From: Mesorhizobium loti
Lineage (GTDB): Bacteria > Pseudomonadota > Alphaproteobacteria > Rhizobiales > Rhizobiaceae
Assembly (NCBI GenBank): GCA_002356515.1
Contig: AP017605.1
Location: 2,170,001 to 2,234,000, forward strand
Reading direction: 5' to 3'
Length of the DNA: 64,000 bases
Every line of letters begins with the position of its first letter. Position 1 is the first letter of the stretch. This document shows positions 8,819 to 18,948 of this stretch, one piece after another. The position numbers and the translations under genes are program-made. The notes below the pieces were generated by a model, which saw only the letters and a program-made list of their open reading frames with translations, was not told the DNA's origin and ran no database searches.

Positions 8819-8865
8819 ATGGTGAAGATGCCGTCTATGGCTTCCCATTCAGGCGGACGCGCTCT
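8815..8865 (-). pseudogene. usg: usg 3'-end fragment
   Basis: The minus-strand peptide RPPEWEAIDGIFTIQ matches the C-terminus of the intact Usg at 9655-9924 (RPSEWKAVDGIFTVQ). The surrounding DNA is also similar. The TAG that ends the intact gene is TGG here, so the stop is lost, and the 5' part of the gene is gone. It is a scar of a duplicated or displaced usg gene, lying just downstream of a DUF982 copy, and it overlaps the last codons of the plus-strand gene. Confidence 0.7.
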
Positions 8866-9017
8866 TTCGTGCGATCTGCTTGGCAAATTGTTTGTGCCGA
8901 AGAAGTTATCCGAAATGTATGAACAGGCAACAGTAAGGGGCTTGGCTTTCCCGCGCCCGTTGCCCCCGGTGACGCGCCACTCTGATGCTGCGGCGGCAGA
9001 TTACCGCCGCAGTGAAT

Positions 9018-9332
9018 TCAGCCGTCACTTTCCATAAGATGGTCTGCATTGCCGATCTTCGGCCCTGTCATCCACGGCGGCGCTACGGGCACGTCCTCGA
9101 TGACACCGACCCTGCGTGCCCAAGTCGTAAAGGCCTTGTTCGCCGCCTCGACAGACTTCCGACCATCGTAGGCGGAGTAGCATGCATCAGACGCTGCTGC
9201 GTGGAGGAGGCCGCGCCTTTCAACCGGCCATTCTTCGAGAAACTCTATCGCATCCATGACACAGCCGATCTTTTGGACACCGTAGCCGTCGTCTCTTACG
9301 AAAACCGGCTGTTTGAACGTCGCACTTTCCAT
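9018..9332 (-). CDS. DUF982 family protein (copy 2)
   Basis: This 104-residue DUF982 protein shows FKQPVFVRDDGYGVQKIG, then AIEFLEEWPVERRGLLHAAA and KAFTTWARRVGVIED. The ATG at 9332 has GGGAGG 6 bases upstream. It differs strongly from copy 1, so the four copies are not a recent amplification. It sits between the usg scar and intact usg, all on the minus strand, repeating a DUF982-usg neighbourhood. Function is unknown. Confidence 0.8.
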   Translation of the reverse strand: MESATFKQPVFVRDDGYGVQKIGCVMDAIEFLEEWPVERRGLLHAAASDACYSAYDGRKSVEAANKAFTTWARRVGVIEDVPVAPPWMTGPKIGNADHLMESDG

Positions 9333-9345
9333 TAGTGACCTCCCT

Positions 9346-9471
9346 TCAAACCGTGGGTAACTGATCCTGCCTCACCGTGTGCGGCGACGATGTCAGTTCC
9401 CGGCAAACCCATGCCGGCGAGCTTGGCACAACCAGGACGGAACCGGCATCTTCAAAGAAAATCGTTTCCAT
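9346..9471 (-). CDS. Possible 41-residue small protein
   Basis: This short frame starts METIFFEDAGSVLVVPSSP and ends SPHTVRQDQLPTV. It is supported only by a plausible ribosome-binding site (GGAGCGGAAGGA) and its place in a same-strand run just upstream of DUF982 copy 2. There is no recognisable family or membrane segment. It could be spurious. Confidence 0.3.
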   Translation of the reverse strand: METIFFEDAGSVLVVPSSPAWVCRELTSSPHTVRQDQLPTV

Positions 9472-9654
9472 GTGATCCTTCCGCTCCTGTTCGACATCCG
9501 GCAAGCGTACTCGGCACGTGGGAAAAAGATTGGAAACACGTCTTTTCAGTTCAAGGGGAGCTGGCGAGACGAACGGCACCTTTTATGAATTGGATGCCGG
9601 CAACTACAAAGGAGCCTGTCCTATTGCCGCTTGGCGGGTCCGGCCCGGGTCCGG

Positions 9655-9924
9655 CTATTGAACTGTGAAGATGCCGTCAACGGCCTTCCATTCGGAAGGC
9701 CGGATCAGGCGGTGATGGGCGACGCGCACGGAATGCAGCGCGCCTTCGAGTTCGCGCTCCCAGTAATCCAGAAACCCTTTCAGGGTTGGGAATTCCGGTG
9801 CAAGATCGTATTCCTGCCAAACGTAAAGCTGCAAAAGGCTTGGATGATCGGGAAGGTGGTAGTGGATCTCCGCAGTTGTGAGACCGTAGCCCTCCATCTG
9901 CAGTCGGAATTCCCTGCTGACCAT
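9655..9924 (-). CDS. usg: Usg family protein
   Basis: This 89-residue protein of the alphaproteobacterial Usg family starts MVSREFRLQMEGYGLTTAEI, followed by HYHLPDHPSLLQLYVWQEYDL, LDYWERELEGALHSVRVAH and a C-terminus AVDGIFTVQ. The name derives from an old assignment as a tryptophan-biosynthesis accessory protein; its real role is unsettled. The ATG has GGAGAG 5 bases upstream. Length and ends look intact. It lies between a minus-strand unknown gene and DUF982 copy 2, with a 3' fragment of a second usg about 800 bases away. Confidence 0.85.
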   Translation of the reverse strand: MVSREFRLQMEGYGLTTAEIHYHLPDHPSLLQLYVWQEYDLAPEFPTLKGFLDYWERELEGALHSVRVAHHRLIRPSEWKAVDGIFTVQ

Positions 9925-9946
9925 GCGTCTCTCCTATCGCGCGCGT

Positions 9947-10291
9947 TCAGGCATCAAGTCTTTGCGGGCGATCTCGGACCCGCCGCTCCTTGAGGTCACA
10001 GCCTACCTCGGCGCGACTATCGTCCAGTCGGCGAAGGGCATCCATGACGGCGTCGAACGTCACCGGGTTCGAAGCACCAGGTGGTTTTCGCAACGCAGGC
10101 ATGGATTCGACGGCGCAGGCATCCGACGCCCATGATGCAAGAATGGCGCGCTTTTCCAGAATGTCGAGCGTGCGATCGAGCACCACCTCATCGGGGTGAT
10201 TAAAGTGCCGCGCCGGGAACAGCAGGCGGTCAAGCGAAGGATCAGAGGCCTCAGGGGCGATCAAGGGCATTTTCGACAAGGTTCGTTCCAT
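9947..10291 (-). CDS. Conserved rhizobial protein of unknown function
   Basis: The product is 114 residues, starting MERTLSKMPLIAPEASDPS. Its striking core, ARHFNHPDEVVLDRTLDILE followed by KRAILASWASDACAVES, I recognise as recurrent in rhizobia, with no assigned function. The ATG at 10291 is preferred because GGAG lies 7 bases before it, although the frame is open to an ATG at 10435. The C-terminus is basic and helical. It diverges from groESL, and the CIRCE element lies in the shared intergenic region, so it may also be a heat-shock gene. It is followed 22 bases later by usg. Confidence 0.75.
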   Translation of the reverse strand: MERTLSKMPLIAPEASDPSLDRLLFPARHFNHPDEVVLDRTLDILEKRAILASWASDACAVESMPALRKPPGASNPVTFDAVMDALRRLDDSRAEVGCDLKERRVRDRPQRLDA

Positions 10292-10447
10292 CGATGGTCT
10301 CCGTTTCCTGACAATCTCCTTGGCACCGTTGGTGTTGCAGTGATCCCTTTCGGGACTCCAACCGCAAAAAATTTCGATGAGTTCGGGTCGAATTTCAAGA
10401 CCTGAAATCGCGTGTCCCAGCGAAAATAGCTTCATGAATTCATATCC

Positions 10448-10474
10448 CTAGCACTCTCAAATGCAGAGTGCCAA
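10448..10474. promoter_or_regulatory. CIRCE element (HrcA operator) upstream of groESL
   Basis: CTAGCACTC-N9-GAGTGCCAA matches the CIRCE consensus TTAGCACTC-N9-GAGTGCTAA with the exact 9-base spacer and only three outer-base changes. It lies 158 bases before groES and 157 bases before the divergent gene start at 10291. HrcA binding here would repress groESL at normal temperature. A CTTGAA at 10492-10497 could be a heat-shock sigma -35 box, but no convincing -10 partner is seen. Confidence 0.9.
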
Positions 10475-10631
10475 AATTTTTCCGGCGAGCCCTTGAAACT
10501 CGAAAATGCCAAAACTAGCTCGATATGCGCGCGATGCCTGAGGAAGGGGTCGCGACGCCCTGCACCGGCCCGATATTGCCGGTCCGGTGTGGAGGAACCT
10601 CAAAAATCTGTTTGTCCTGAAGGAGAACGAC

Positions 10632-10946
10632 ATGACGTTCCGTCCATTGCACGATCGTATCCTGGTTCGCCGCATCGAGGCCGAAGAGAAGACGGCCGGC
10701 GGTATCATCATCCCCGACACTGCCAAGGAGAAGCCGCAGGAGGGCGAAGTCATCGCCGTTGGCCCGGGTGCGCGCGACGAGAGCGGCAAGCTCACGCCGC
10801 TCGATGTCAAGGCCGGCGACCGCATCTTGTTCGGCAAATGGTCCGGCACCGAGATCAAGCTCAACGGCGAGGACCTGCTGATCATGAAGGAAAGCGACGT
10901 GATGGGCGTGATCGAGCAGACCGCGGCGGTCAAGAAGGCCGCCTGA
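10632..10946 (+). CDS. groES: Co-chaperonin GroES
   Basis: This is a 104-residue Cpn10 lid protein of the GroEL folding machine. It starts [20 protein letters not shown], with the mobile loop [19 protein letters not shown], the motif [15 protein letters not shown] and a C-terminal [18 protein letters not shown]. The start is fixed by AAGGAG 7 bases upstream. Length and motifs are complete. groEL follows 55 bases later in the same operon behind the CIRCE element. Rhizobia carry several groESL operons; a CIRCE site marks this as an HrcA-controlled, heat-inducible one. Confidence 0.97.
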   Translation: MTFRPLHDRILVRRIEAEEKTAGGIIIPDTAKEKPQEGEVIAVGPGARDESGKLTPLDVKAGDRILFGKWSGTEIKLNGEDLLIMKESDVMGVIEQTAAVKKAA

Positions 10947-10989
10947 CAGAGGCTCCAACCGCAATCCAGTCAATGAAGCTGCCTATTGA

Positions 10990-12630
<1,641 letters not shown>

Positions 12631-12688
12631 TGGTAACGGCTGTGTCCGCGCCCGGTGGGCGCGGACACCCTGACAAATGGGTAGAGCC

Positions 12689-12919
12689 ATGAACGTGATG
12701 AACTTGAACGTAATCCCCCCGCCGTCGCGTGCGGCCACCGACCTGAACTACGAAGCAGACCTGAAGGTTGCGCTTGACCCGATAATGGTCGAGTTGCTCG
12801 ACAGAGCAGAGGCCGCGGGTTGGGACCGGCGCAAAGCGGCATACACGGTGATGTTTCTGGCCGCGCGGAATCTTACCGACAGCAAAGGCCCTCCTGGAAA
12901 CGGGAGTTCGGCAGGCTAA
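12689..12919 (+). CDS. Small helical protein downstream of groEL, unknown function
   Basis: This 76-residue protein starts MNVMNLNVIPPPSRAATDLN, with a helical core (LKVALDPIMVELLDRAEAAG, WDRRKAAYTVMFLAARNL) and a disordered Ser/Gly tail. An upstream ATG at 12677 exists, but GTAGAG before 12689 makes the latter more likely. It lies 58 bases after groEL with no terminator between them, so it is probably co-transcribed under heat-shock control. I do not recognise a named family. Confidence 0.6.
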   Translation: MNVMNLNVIPPPSRAATDLNYEADLKVALDPIMVELLDRAEAAGWDRRKAAYTVMFLAARNLTDSKGPPGNGSSAG

Positions 12920-13003
12920 GGCGCGACGCACGCAATCTATCGCGCACGCGCCGTGGGAACGGCTTCCGATCGACTGAGCCAATCACGTGAAACGGAGGAA
13001 AAC

Positions 13004-13324
13004 ATGGAACACAATCGATTTCAGCATCCCGTGAGGGTGCTCGTGGGTCTTGGGTTTCCGACCAACATTCAAAGCGTAAAAGACGCCTTTGTCCTGCTGG
13101 ATGAATGGCCGCCATCGAAGCGAAACCCTGCTCATGGCGTCGCGCTCAATGCCTGTCGGGCAGCCCTCGCCGGCGAGGTGGATGCCGAAACCGCTCGCAG
13201 CACTTTTGTTGCCTTCGCCCGCCGCATGGATCTGCTTGTACCAGACGCAGGCGACATCGTCGCGGCCAAGGCAGTCGGCACCTTCGGAGCCGCTTCAACA
13301 AGCCCCTACAACAAGTCGATGTAG
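13004..13324 (+). CDS. DUF982 family protein (copy 3)
   Basis: This 106-residue protein starts MEHNRFQHPVRVLVGLGFP, followed by AFVLLDEWPPSKRNPAHGVA, NACRAALAG and ARSTFVAFARRMDLLVPD, all typical of DUF982. The ATG at 13004 has CGGAGG 7 bases upstream, and the longer open frame is rejected for that reason. It follows the groEL-linked small gene by 84 bases on the same strand and is followed 25 bases later by another DUF982 gene, giving a tandem pair. Confidence 0.8.
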   Translation: MEHNRFQHPVRVLVGLGFPTNIQSVKDAFVLLDEWPPSKRNPAHGVALNACRAALAGEVDAETARSTFVAFARRMDLLVPDAGDIVAAKAVGTFGAASTSPYNKSM

Positions 13325-13349
13325 TCGGTCCGTGGGAGCGGAGAAAGCC

Positions 13350-13598
13350 ATGAGGGATATTCGATTTTCCGAACCAGTGAGACTGCGCGTGAGACCCTCA
13401 AGGGAGCGGGTGGTTGCCAGCAGTTGGGAAGCACTTGAGTGCCTTCATGACCAATGGCCAGAATGGGCGAGAGGACCAAGCTATCGAGCTGCCTGCCGCA
13501 CTTGCCGCGACTCCTTGGACGGATGGCGGGCTCCGCAACAAGCAAGAAGGGCATTTTTGAAGGCGGCCCGTCGTGCAGGTTTGGTCCAGGCCTCATAG
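13350..13598 (+). CDS. DUF982 family protein (copy 4)
   Basis: This 82-residue DUF982 protein starts MRDIRFSEPVRLRVRPSRE, followed by ALECLHDQWPEWARGPSYRA, ACRTCRDSLDG and ARRAFLKAARRAGLVQAS. The start at 13350 has GGGAGCGGAG upstream, and the domain begins there. Copy 4 is the shortest and ends right after the domain. Copies 3 and 4 are adjacent but clearly diverged, suggesting different partners or regulation, not gene dosage. Confidence 0.78.
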   Translation: MRDIRFSEPVRLRVRPSRERVVASSWEALECLHDQWPEWARGPSYRAACRTCRDSLDGWRAPQQARRAFLKAARRAGLVQAS

Positions 13599-14285
13599 TG
13601 AGCTCAGCGCCGAGGCAAGTCTTTGCTTTGCGAACGACGCAATCTGAACGATTGCACGCCTCCGTCGGACCGGCAAGGAGCGGATATGACCCGGTGGCCG
13701 ACGTCGGAACCAGCGTAATTGCACGTCGTTGCCGCCGTTTACCGCAAGCATCGTTCCCAAGCCTTTCGAAACGGCGAGTCATGAGCTACGTGTGACGAGT
13801 GCCATCAATGAGACGGACAAGACTGACGAAAGGCCCAAAATCATTTCGCCTACAACTTATGGACTTACGTCTCGGCCGCATCAGGGGCACTCTCGCGGGC
13901 AGCTGCCGCTCGTCACCGATCAACACTGACAATGGCGCAAGTCTCAAGCATTCCTGCTCCGCCTACAATTTCGTCGCAGGCTGGAGACCCTCAAGAACCT
14001 CAAACCCTTTGAATACATTTGAAAAATTTGGAAAAACGAGCCTCGACCGATTCAGGCTCGGGCTACCCCATAAAACCAAGGGACTCTGCATCTAGCCGAC
14101 CACGTTTGCCGTAGTCCGGGCTTCGAATGGAACGTGGCCGAGGGCGACCCAGTGCTGGCACTCGGCCTTGTGCCAGGACGGACGTGACTCCCTTTACGCG
14201 AACGCCCCATGTTTTTTTGAAGCTCGGGAAGGAGACGCGCGACAATGTCTTTCAGCAAGACAGACAAATCGATGCAAATTTGCAT
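13599..14285. other. Intergenic stretch without a supportable gene
   Basis: About 690 bases lie between DUF982 copy 4 and the 3' end of the cyclase/TPR gene. Frames here are short, lack ribosome-binding sites and show no family motifs. Part of it (about 13930-14050) is visibly richer in A and T. It could be decayed sequence; nothing more can be said from reading it. Confidence 0.5.
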
Positions 14286-16058
14286 TTAAACCGGGAGGCC
14301 AACCTTGCTGAGGCCCTCGGATAGATGGTCAATGTCGGCCTGATCGCGGAAGGGGAGCCGTCCAACGTGCTCGGCAAAGGAGTATTTCGGATTGATCTCC
14401 ATCAGTTCGCGCCAGACCCGGCCGGCTTCCTCGGCCTCGCCCAAATGACCGAGCGCGACAGCAAGAAAGGCACGAGAGAGATCGGTCTTCGGGGCGAGCT
14501 GTATACGCTCCCTGAACAGCGCCGAGGCAGCTTCGAATTTGCCGGCGACAAGATAGGCAGAGCCGAGAAAGTGGATGTATAGCTGCTTCAACGCGGGATC
14601 GAGCCGGATGGCTTGTTCGATATGGGGAATAGCCGCGAGGGGCTGGCCGCCATAGATGTTGACGATGCCGCGCGAGTTGTGCGCCTGAGCGTAGTTCGGA
14701 TTGAGATTCAGCGCCGCGTCCGCTTCAGCCGCGGATCTGGCGAGATCCTTTTTCCACAAGTAGAAGACCGAGGCGACGTAGTGCACGAAGGCAACCTGCG
14801 GACTCTTCTGCAAGGCCAAGTCGACATGCCGCTCGGCCTTTTCAAGCGACTCGCTCCAGCCGTCCGTCCAATGGAACTGCCAGTTGAGCACCTCGGCCAT
14901 TGCGAGGCCGGCATAGGGTTCGCCATAGCTTGAATCCTGGGCGATCGCTTGCGCGAACAGGTCGGTCGAGCGCTCGAACACGTCACGGTTCCTGATGGTC
15001 CCCCACAGCGCCTCGCGCCCGAGCAGGAAAAAGTCGTGTGCCTTGCTGCTGGTCGTTTTGACAGCACCAAGCATCGCGGCTTCGCTCGGGCTCAGTTTGA
15101 TCATCAACGCGTCAACGATCCGCCGGGTGACCTCGTCCTGGACCGCGAAGACGTCGCTCAGTTCGCGATCGAAGCGGTCGGCCCAAAGGTGTCCGCCGGT
15201 TTCCGCATCGATCAGCTGGGCGGTAATTCTCACACGGTTGCCGGCGCGGCGGATGCTCCCTTCGAGCACCGAGCGGACACCGAGCTCACGGGCCACGTGC
15301 CGCACGTCGACAGCCTTGCCCTTATAGGCGAAGCTCGAATTGCGCGCGATCACCATGAGACCGCTGACCTTAGAGAGGTCGGTGATCACATCCTCGGTTA
15401 TCCCGTCGGCGAAATATTCTTGCTCAGGATCGCCGCTCATGTTCTGGAACGCCAACACGGCGATTGAAGGCTTGTCGGGCAGCGCGAGCTGTGGCGAAGG
15501 CTTCTCCGGCACAGCGGGCTTCGCCTGAGCGGGGACTCCGACTTGCAGCGAATAAACTCGGACCGGATCGGCGATGTTCTTGAGTTGCACAGCGCCGCGA
15601 TCGTTGATTGCGAGGTCGAGCCTTGCCTTGACCTGCCAGTACGCTTGCTCGGAGAGACAGATGCTGCCAGGCTCGCAAATGCCTTCGAGCCGGGCGGCGA
15701 TATTGACGCCGTCGCCCATCAGATCGCCGTCGCGCTCCTCCACGACATCGCCCAGATGGATGCCGATGCGAAAGTCGATGCGGCGGTCGGGCGGCAGCCC
15801 GGCATTGCGCTCAACCATGCCATTCTGCACCTCGATGGCGCAGCGCACGGCGTCCACGACGCTGCGGAACTCGACAAGGGCTCCGTCCCCGGTGCGCTTG
15901 ACCACGCGACCATGATGCACGGCGATCGTCGGATCGATCAGATCGCTGCGCAGCGCCCGCAGCCGCGCCAGGATGCGATCCTCGTCCGCGCCGGCGAGCC
16001 GGCTGTAGCCGACCACATCCGAGACCAGAATCGCTGCTATTTTCCGGGTCTCACTCAC
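14286..16058 (-). CDS. Class III adenylate/guanylate cyclase with TolB-like and TPR regions
   Basis: This protein of about 590 residues has three parts. First is a class III nucleotide cyclase domain (about 1-170) with metal-binding Asp residues in AAILVSDVVGYSRL and VKRTGDGALVEF and the motif GDGVNIAARLEG. Next comes a TolB-N-like segment (PSIAVLAFQNMSGDPEQEYF, FADGITEDVITDL, RVRITAQLIDAETGGHLWAD). The last part is a run of TPR helices (NPNYAQAHNSRGIVNIYGG, RLDPALKQLYIHFLGSAYL). Proteins of this layout are numerous in Mesorhizobium and probably couple cAMP synthesis to protein-protein sensing. No ATG suits; GTG at 16058 with GGGAG 6 bases upstream is preferred over TTG at 16073. The gene stands alone with large gaps on both sides. 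Confidence 0.85.
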   Translation of the reverse strand: MSETRKIAAILVSDVVGYSRLAGADEDRILARLRALRSDLIDPTIAVHHGRVVKRTGDGALVEFRSVVDAVRCAIEVQNGMVERNAGLPPDRRIDFRIGIHLGDVVEERDGDLMGDGVNIAARLEGICEPGSICLSEQAYWQVKARLDLAINDRGAVQLKNIADPVRVYSLQVGVPAQAKPAVPEKPSPQLALPDKPSIAVLAFQNMSGDPEQEYFADGITEDVITDLSKVSGLMVIARNSSFAYKGKAVDVRHVARELGVRSVLEGSIRRAGNRVRITAQLIDAETGGHLWADRFDRELSDVFAVQDEVTRRIVDALMIKLSPSEAAMLGAVKTTSSKAHDFFLLGREALWGTIRNRDVFERSTDLFAQAIAQDSSYGEPYAGLAMAEVLNWQFHWTDGWSESLEKAERHVDLALQKSPQVAFVHYVASVFYLWKKDLARSAAEADAALNLNPNYAQAHNSRGIVNIYGGQPLAAIPHIEQAIRLDPALKQLYIHFLGSAYLVAGKFEAASALFRERIQLAPKTDLSRAFLAVALGHLGEAEEAGRVWRELMEINPKYSFAEHVGRLPFRDQADIDHLSEGLSKVGLPV

Positions 16059-16994
16059 GTCGTGCTCCCTCAATCCAGCCTACTGCAGCCAGATCAGCGC
16101 CGTCCTTCTCAACATAGAGCCGTTAAGCACAGGGAAGATAGCCCCAAGCCATTGGCCGGATGGTCGGCACAGGATCGACCCGAGTCGTTTGAGACGAATC
16201 AGCGAAGCGCCAGACCTGGCGCAATCAAGACGTCCAGCCCTTTCGCTAGCAGCGTCTGCTTTCAAGCAGCGGCTACGAAATCTCCAGGGCCGACATGCAG
16301 CGCAAAACAGTCATCTCGCCTGGATTAACAAGGATCACTAGTTCCGCGGCCATTTTCCGATGACAACAGATCGGCGACCGGCTGGCAATCGCGGCGCTTG
16401 GAAGCTGGCAGTGCTTTCGGCGGCATTCTAGTGTCGCCCTTTCAGGAACCTAGCCTCGCGAAGCAGCAAATTCCAATCGGTCCCAATGAGCAATCAGTCG
16501 CTCGGCTTCTTGCTCGCCGGTACAAGTCTCCCTGGCCAGCCGATCCGCCAACATTTTTCGCTGGGCTTTGGGTTCACCCCATTATCGAATGTCGGGCACA
16601 TAGGTTCCGCCAAACAAAAGGAACCGCTGAAACTAGGTTTTGTTGCAGGGCTTTTTCTGGCCCTTCCGTGAAGTCCTGAAGCGATGCGTGGCGCGTGTCC
16701 TCGTCCCCGCGCACACGCTTTACACGGCCGATCTGCGCCGGCTTAACCCCATTGTGTGGCCGGCCGCACGAAATCTGCCCCTGCCGTTGGAACATTAGAG
16801 ATCGATGACGGTTCTTTCGCTTTATATGCCGCTGCGTGGTGTCAGCTGAAGGTCGCTTGAGCAATCCGAGCGGCTCGCGCCCATGATCTCTTAGCCGCGA
16901 GCTCTCAGACGTCGAGCTGAAGACCGTAGGTCGAAGACGACAGGCTGCGGACGCCGCTGAAAGCTAAAAACAAAGCTAAGAACAGGAGCTAGTC
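16059..16994. other. Intergenic stretch without a supportable gene
   Basis: About 935 bases hold the promoter region of the minus-strand cyclase and of the plus-strand gene at 16995. Reading all frames, I see only short open stretches without ribosome-binding sites or motifs. A repeat-like run of AGCTAA/AAGCTAAG just before 16990 precedes the next gene's ribosome-binding site. Its function, if any, is unknown. Confidence 0.5.
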
Positions 16995-17429
16995 ATGAAA
17001 CATCAAACGCTTGAGGAACTGCAGTCGATCGCCGACATCAATCCGATGGCGCCGGCTCTGCTGATGACCAGAGAGCAACGGGTCGAACGGTGGGTGGAAC
17101 TGCTCGAAATGAATCCGTCGCGCTGCCTGACCGCGCTCACCGGTACCGAGCATCTTAACTCCAGGCTCCGCGATGAGGCACGGGCAACCGGGTCGCCGAT
17201 CACCGTTGCCTTCGATGATTCATTGCTGCGTGCATCGGGCCTGAAATCGGACACTTACGGCGAAGCCAAGCGCTTCTTCGAACTGTCCGACTGGCAGTTG
17301 CACGACATCGTCTGCAGTTGCCACGCCGGTGCCACGATGCGGGCCGACTGGGCGGCCGGCAGGGTGCGCAGGTTGCTCGGAGGCAGCAAGGTTCTTGCAT
17401 GGCTGAGAAGCTTAATGGCGCACGGTTGA
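16995..17429 (+). CDS. Conserved-looking soluble protein of unknown function
   Basis: This 144-residue protein starts MKHQTLEELQSIADINPMAP, followed by TREQRVERWVELLEMNP and FFELSDWQLHDIVCSCHAG. It has no signal peptide or membrane span. AGGAGCTAG directly before the ATG gives a strong ribosome-binding site. The helical, Cys-containing middle (CSCH) could bind metal, but this is only a possibility. Similar proteins occur in Mesorhizobium, with no known role. It stands alone between large gaps. Confidence 0.65.
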   Translation: MKHQTLEELQSIADINPMAPALLMTREQRVERWVELLEMNPSRCLTALTGTEHLNSRLRDEARATGSPITVAFDDSLLRASGLKSDTYGEAKRFFELSDWQLHDIVCSCHAGATMRADWAAGRVRRLLGGSKVLAWLRSLMAHG

Positions 17430-17722
17430 GTGCCAAACGTTAGATCAGCGAAGACGGGCGCCGCCGCCTCAACTGCAAAATTGCCAGCTGGCGAGGCGGC
17501 GCTCGCTGGCCTCCCCGTGCGAATTCCGGTAGCCGCAACCATCTTGCGGGGTTGCGGATTACCTGGACTTCCGCTTTCGGCGACATAGCCGACCGGACTT
17601 GACTCTGGGTCGACCCAGTCACGACTGACCCTGAAGGGATATGCCGGCCTTCAGACCTTTCGCAAGATCAACACGCTGTTCGAGGGAACGAGTTATGAAT
17701 AGCCCGTTTCAGGGGGCGACAG

Positions 17723-18304
17723 ATGGCAAAGCGCATCGCAATCATCCAGGGCCACCCAGACCCGGCGGGCCACCATTTGCTGCACGCGATGGCCAACGCT
17801 TATGCCGAAGCCGCAACTGCGGTGGGGCATCAGGTTCGCCGTATCGAGGTCGGGAAGCTTGAGTTTTCATTGTTGCGCACGCAGGTGGATTTCGAGACCG
17901 GCGCGTTGCCGCCTGCTCTGGTGCAACCGCGCGAAGACATGCGCTGGTCGGAACACTGGGTGTTTCTGTTTCCGCTCTGGCATGGAACCATGCCGGCGCA
18001 ATTCAAGGGCTTTCTCGAACACATCTTCAGGCCCGGCTTTGCCATGGAATACAGGAAAGAGGGCTTTCCGAGGCGACTGCTCGCCGGCCATTCGGCTCGT
18101 ATCGTCGTGACCATGGGAATGCCGGTACTGATTTATCGTTGGTATTTTGGCGCCTACGGACTGCGCGCTTTCGAGCGCAGCATGTTGAGCTTCGCCGGGA
18201 TCAAACCAATTCGCGAGAGCCTATATGGCCTCACCTTTGCCGACGAAAAGAAGCGGGATCGTTGGATCGAGGATATGCGCAAGCATGGAGCACGGGGCGA
18301 CTGA
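17723..18304 (+). CDS. NAD(P)H quinone oxidoreductase, flavodoxin-2 fold
   Basis: This 193-residue protein of the flavodoxin-like NAD(P)H dehydrogenase (quinone) family starts KRIAIIQGHPDPAGHHLLHA, the FMN/FAD phosphate-binding motif. Then come VFLFPLWHGTMPAQFKGFLE, the conserved P-L-W-x-G-x-M-P-A core around the flavin, and ARIVVTMGMP. It would reduce quinones or electrophiles in the cytoplasm by two-electron transfer. The start at 17723 follows GGGGGCGACAG, a weak ribosome-binding site. Length suits the shorter family members. Its flanks give no pathway link. Confidence 0.82.
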   Translation: MAKRIAIIQGHPDPAGHHLLHAMANAYAEAATAVGHQVRRIEVGKLEFSLLRTQVDFETGALPPALVQPREDMRWSEHWVFLFPLWHGTMPAQFKGFLEHIFRPGFAMEYRKEGFPRRLLAGHSARIVVTMGMPVLIYRWYFGAYGLRAFERSMLSFAGIKPIRESLYGLTFADEKKRDRWIEDMRKHGARGD

Positions 18305-18408
18305 CCGTATCTTCTGCAATGCGTGCGCATGGACTTGTGGCTCTATGAAAGCGTCCCCGCGTCGAGGTTACTTGCTTAGTCCGACTGACGCTCCGCAATG
18401 GCAAATGC

Positions 18409-18534
18409 CTATAGGTTCTTGGCCTTGCCGATGTCCTGATCCGCGTTCGCGATGATCGAAAAGAAGGCCGCTCTCGCGATATCCTTCTTTGAGGCCTTGG
18501 GGTGCTCTTTTTTGACGGCCTTCATTGCTCGCAT
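18409..18534 (-). CDS. Possible 41-residue basic protein
   Basis: This short minus-strand frame starts MRAMKAVKKEHPKASKKDI and continues ARAAFFSIIANADQDIGKAK. It looks protein-like: a basic N-terminal helix, then an amphipathic helix, with codon use like that of nearby genes. No good ribosome-binding site is visible, and starts at 18525 or 18534 are equally possible. I do not recognise the family. It may be the remaining N-terminal part of a longer protein. Confidence 0.4.
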   Translation of the reverse strand: MRAMKAVKKEHPKASKKDIARAAFFSIIANADQDIGKAKNL

Positions 18535-18948
18535 CCATGACGAGTATTGGCCTGTATCGGCTCCATGTCGCCACCTTAGCAAGGGTAATTGGCGAGCGCC
18601 ACGACGGTTCTAACGAAGAGAAGGCCCCGCCGGCAGGACCGGAAGGGCTTGTTCTGGGAGGATGGGCGTCTCTTCGCCCATCAGTCGAATACCGCCCGCT
18701 TACGATACCGGTGTGACACAGGGACATGAGCGATATCTAGCGTTGCAGATCCCCAACAGCGCTTATGGATGAAAAAGAATTCGCCACCGCTGGGGTCAGC
18801 GTTCGCGCCATCACCGTATGCCCTTGACATTTCGATAACCTGAGAAACCCCTAAGACCCGCACGGTTTGACCGAGATCAAAGCCAGCGTTGAACCTTGCT
18901 GCGAGGTTGTCATGGTGATTTTCCGAATGTTGAATCGCCTGTGCTTGA
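18535..18948. other. Stretch downstream of the glucoamylase-type remnant
   Basis: No gene can be supported here. The minus-strand frame of the neighbouring pseudogene continues to 18681, but after about 18950 its sequence no longer resembles the family and has unusual composition. I regard it as non-coding decay debris. Confidence 0.45.

Noticed and set aside
10492..10526. A heat-shock sigma promoter (CTTGAA and CGATAT) before groES
   Set aside because: The spacing of 23 bases between the two candidate boxes is too long, so the promoter is not called as a feature.
16330..16360. A stretch resembling a cloning-vector polylinker (CACTAGTTCCGCGGCC)
   Set aside because: Too short and inexact, and surrounded by ordinary genomic sequence, so contamination is not supported.
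18368..18727. A 119-codon minus-strand frame
   Set aside because: It is Pro/Ser/Arg-rich with no ribosome-binding site or motif; a shorter frame inside this stretch (18409-18534) looks more protein-like.
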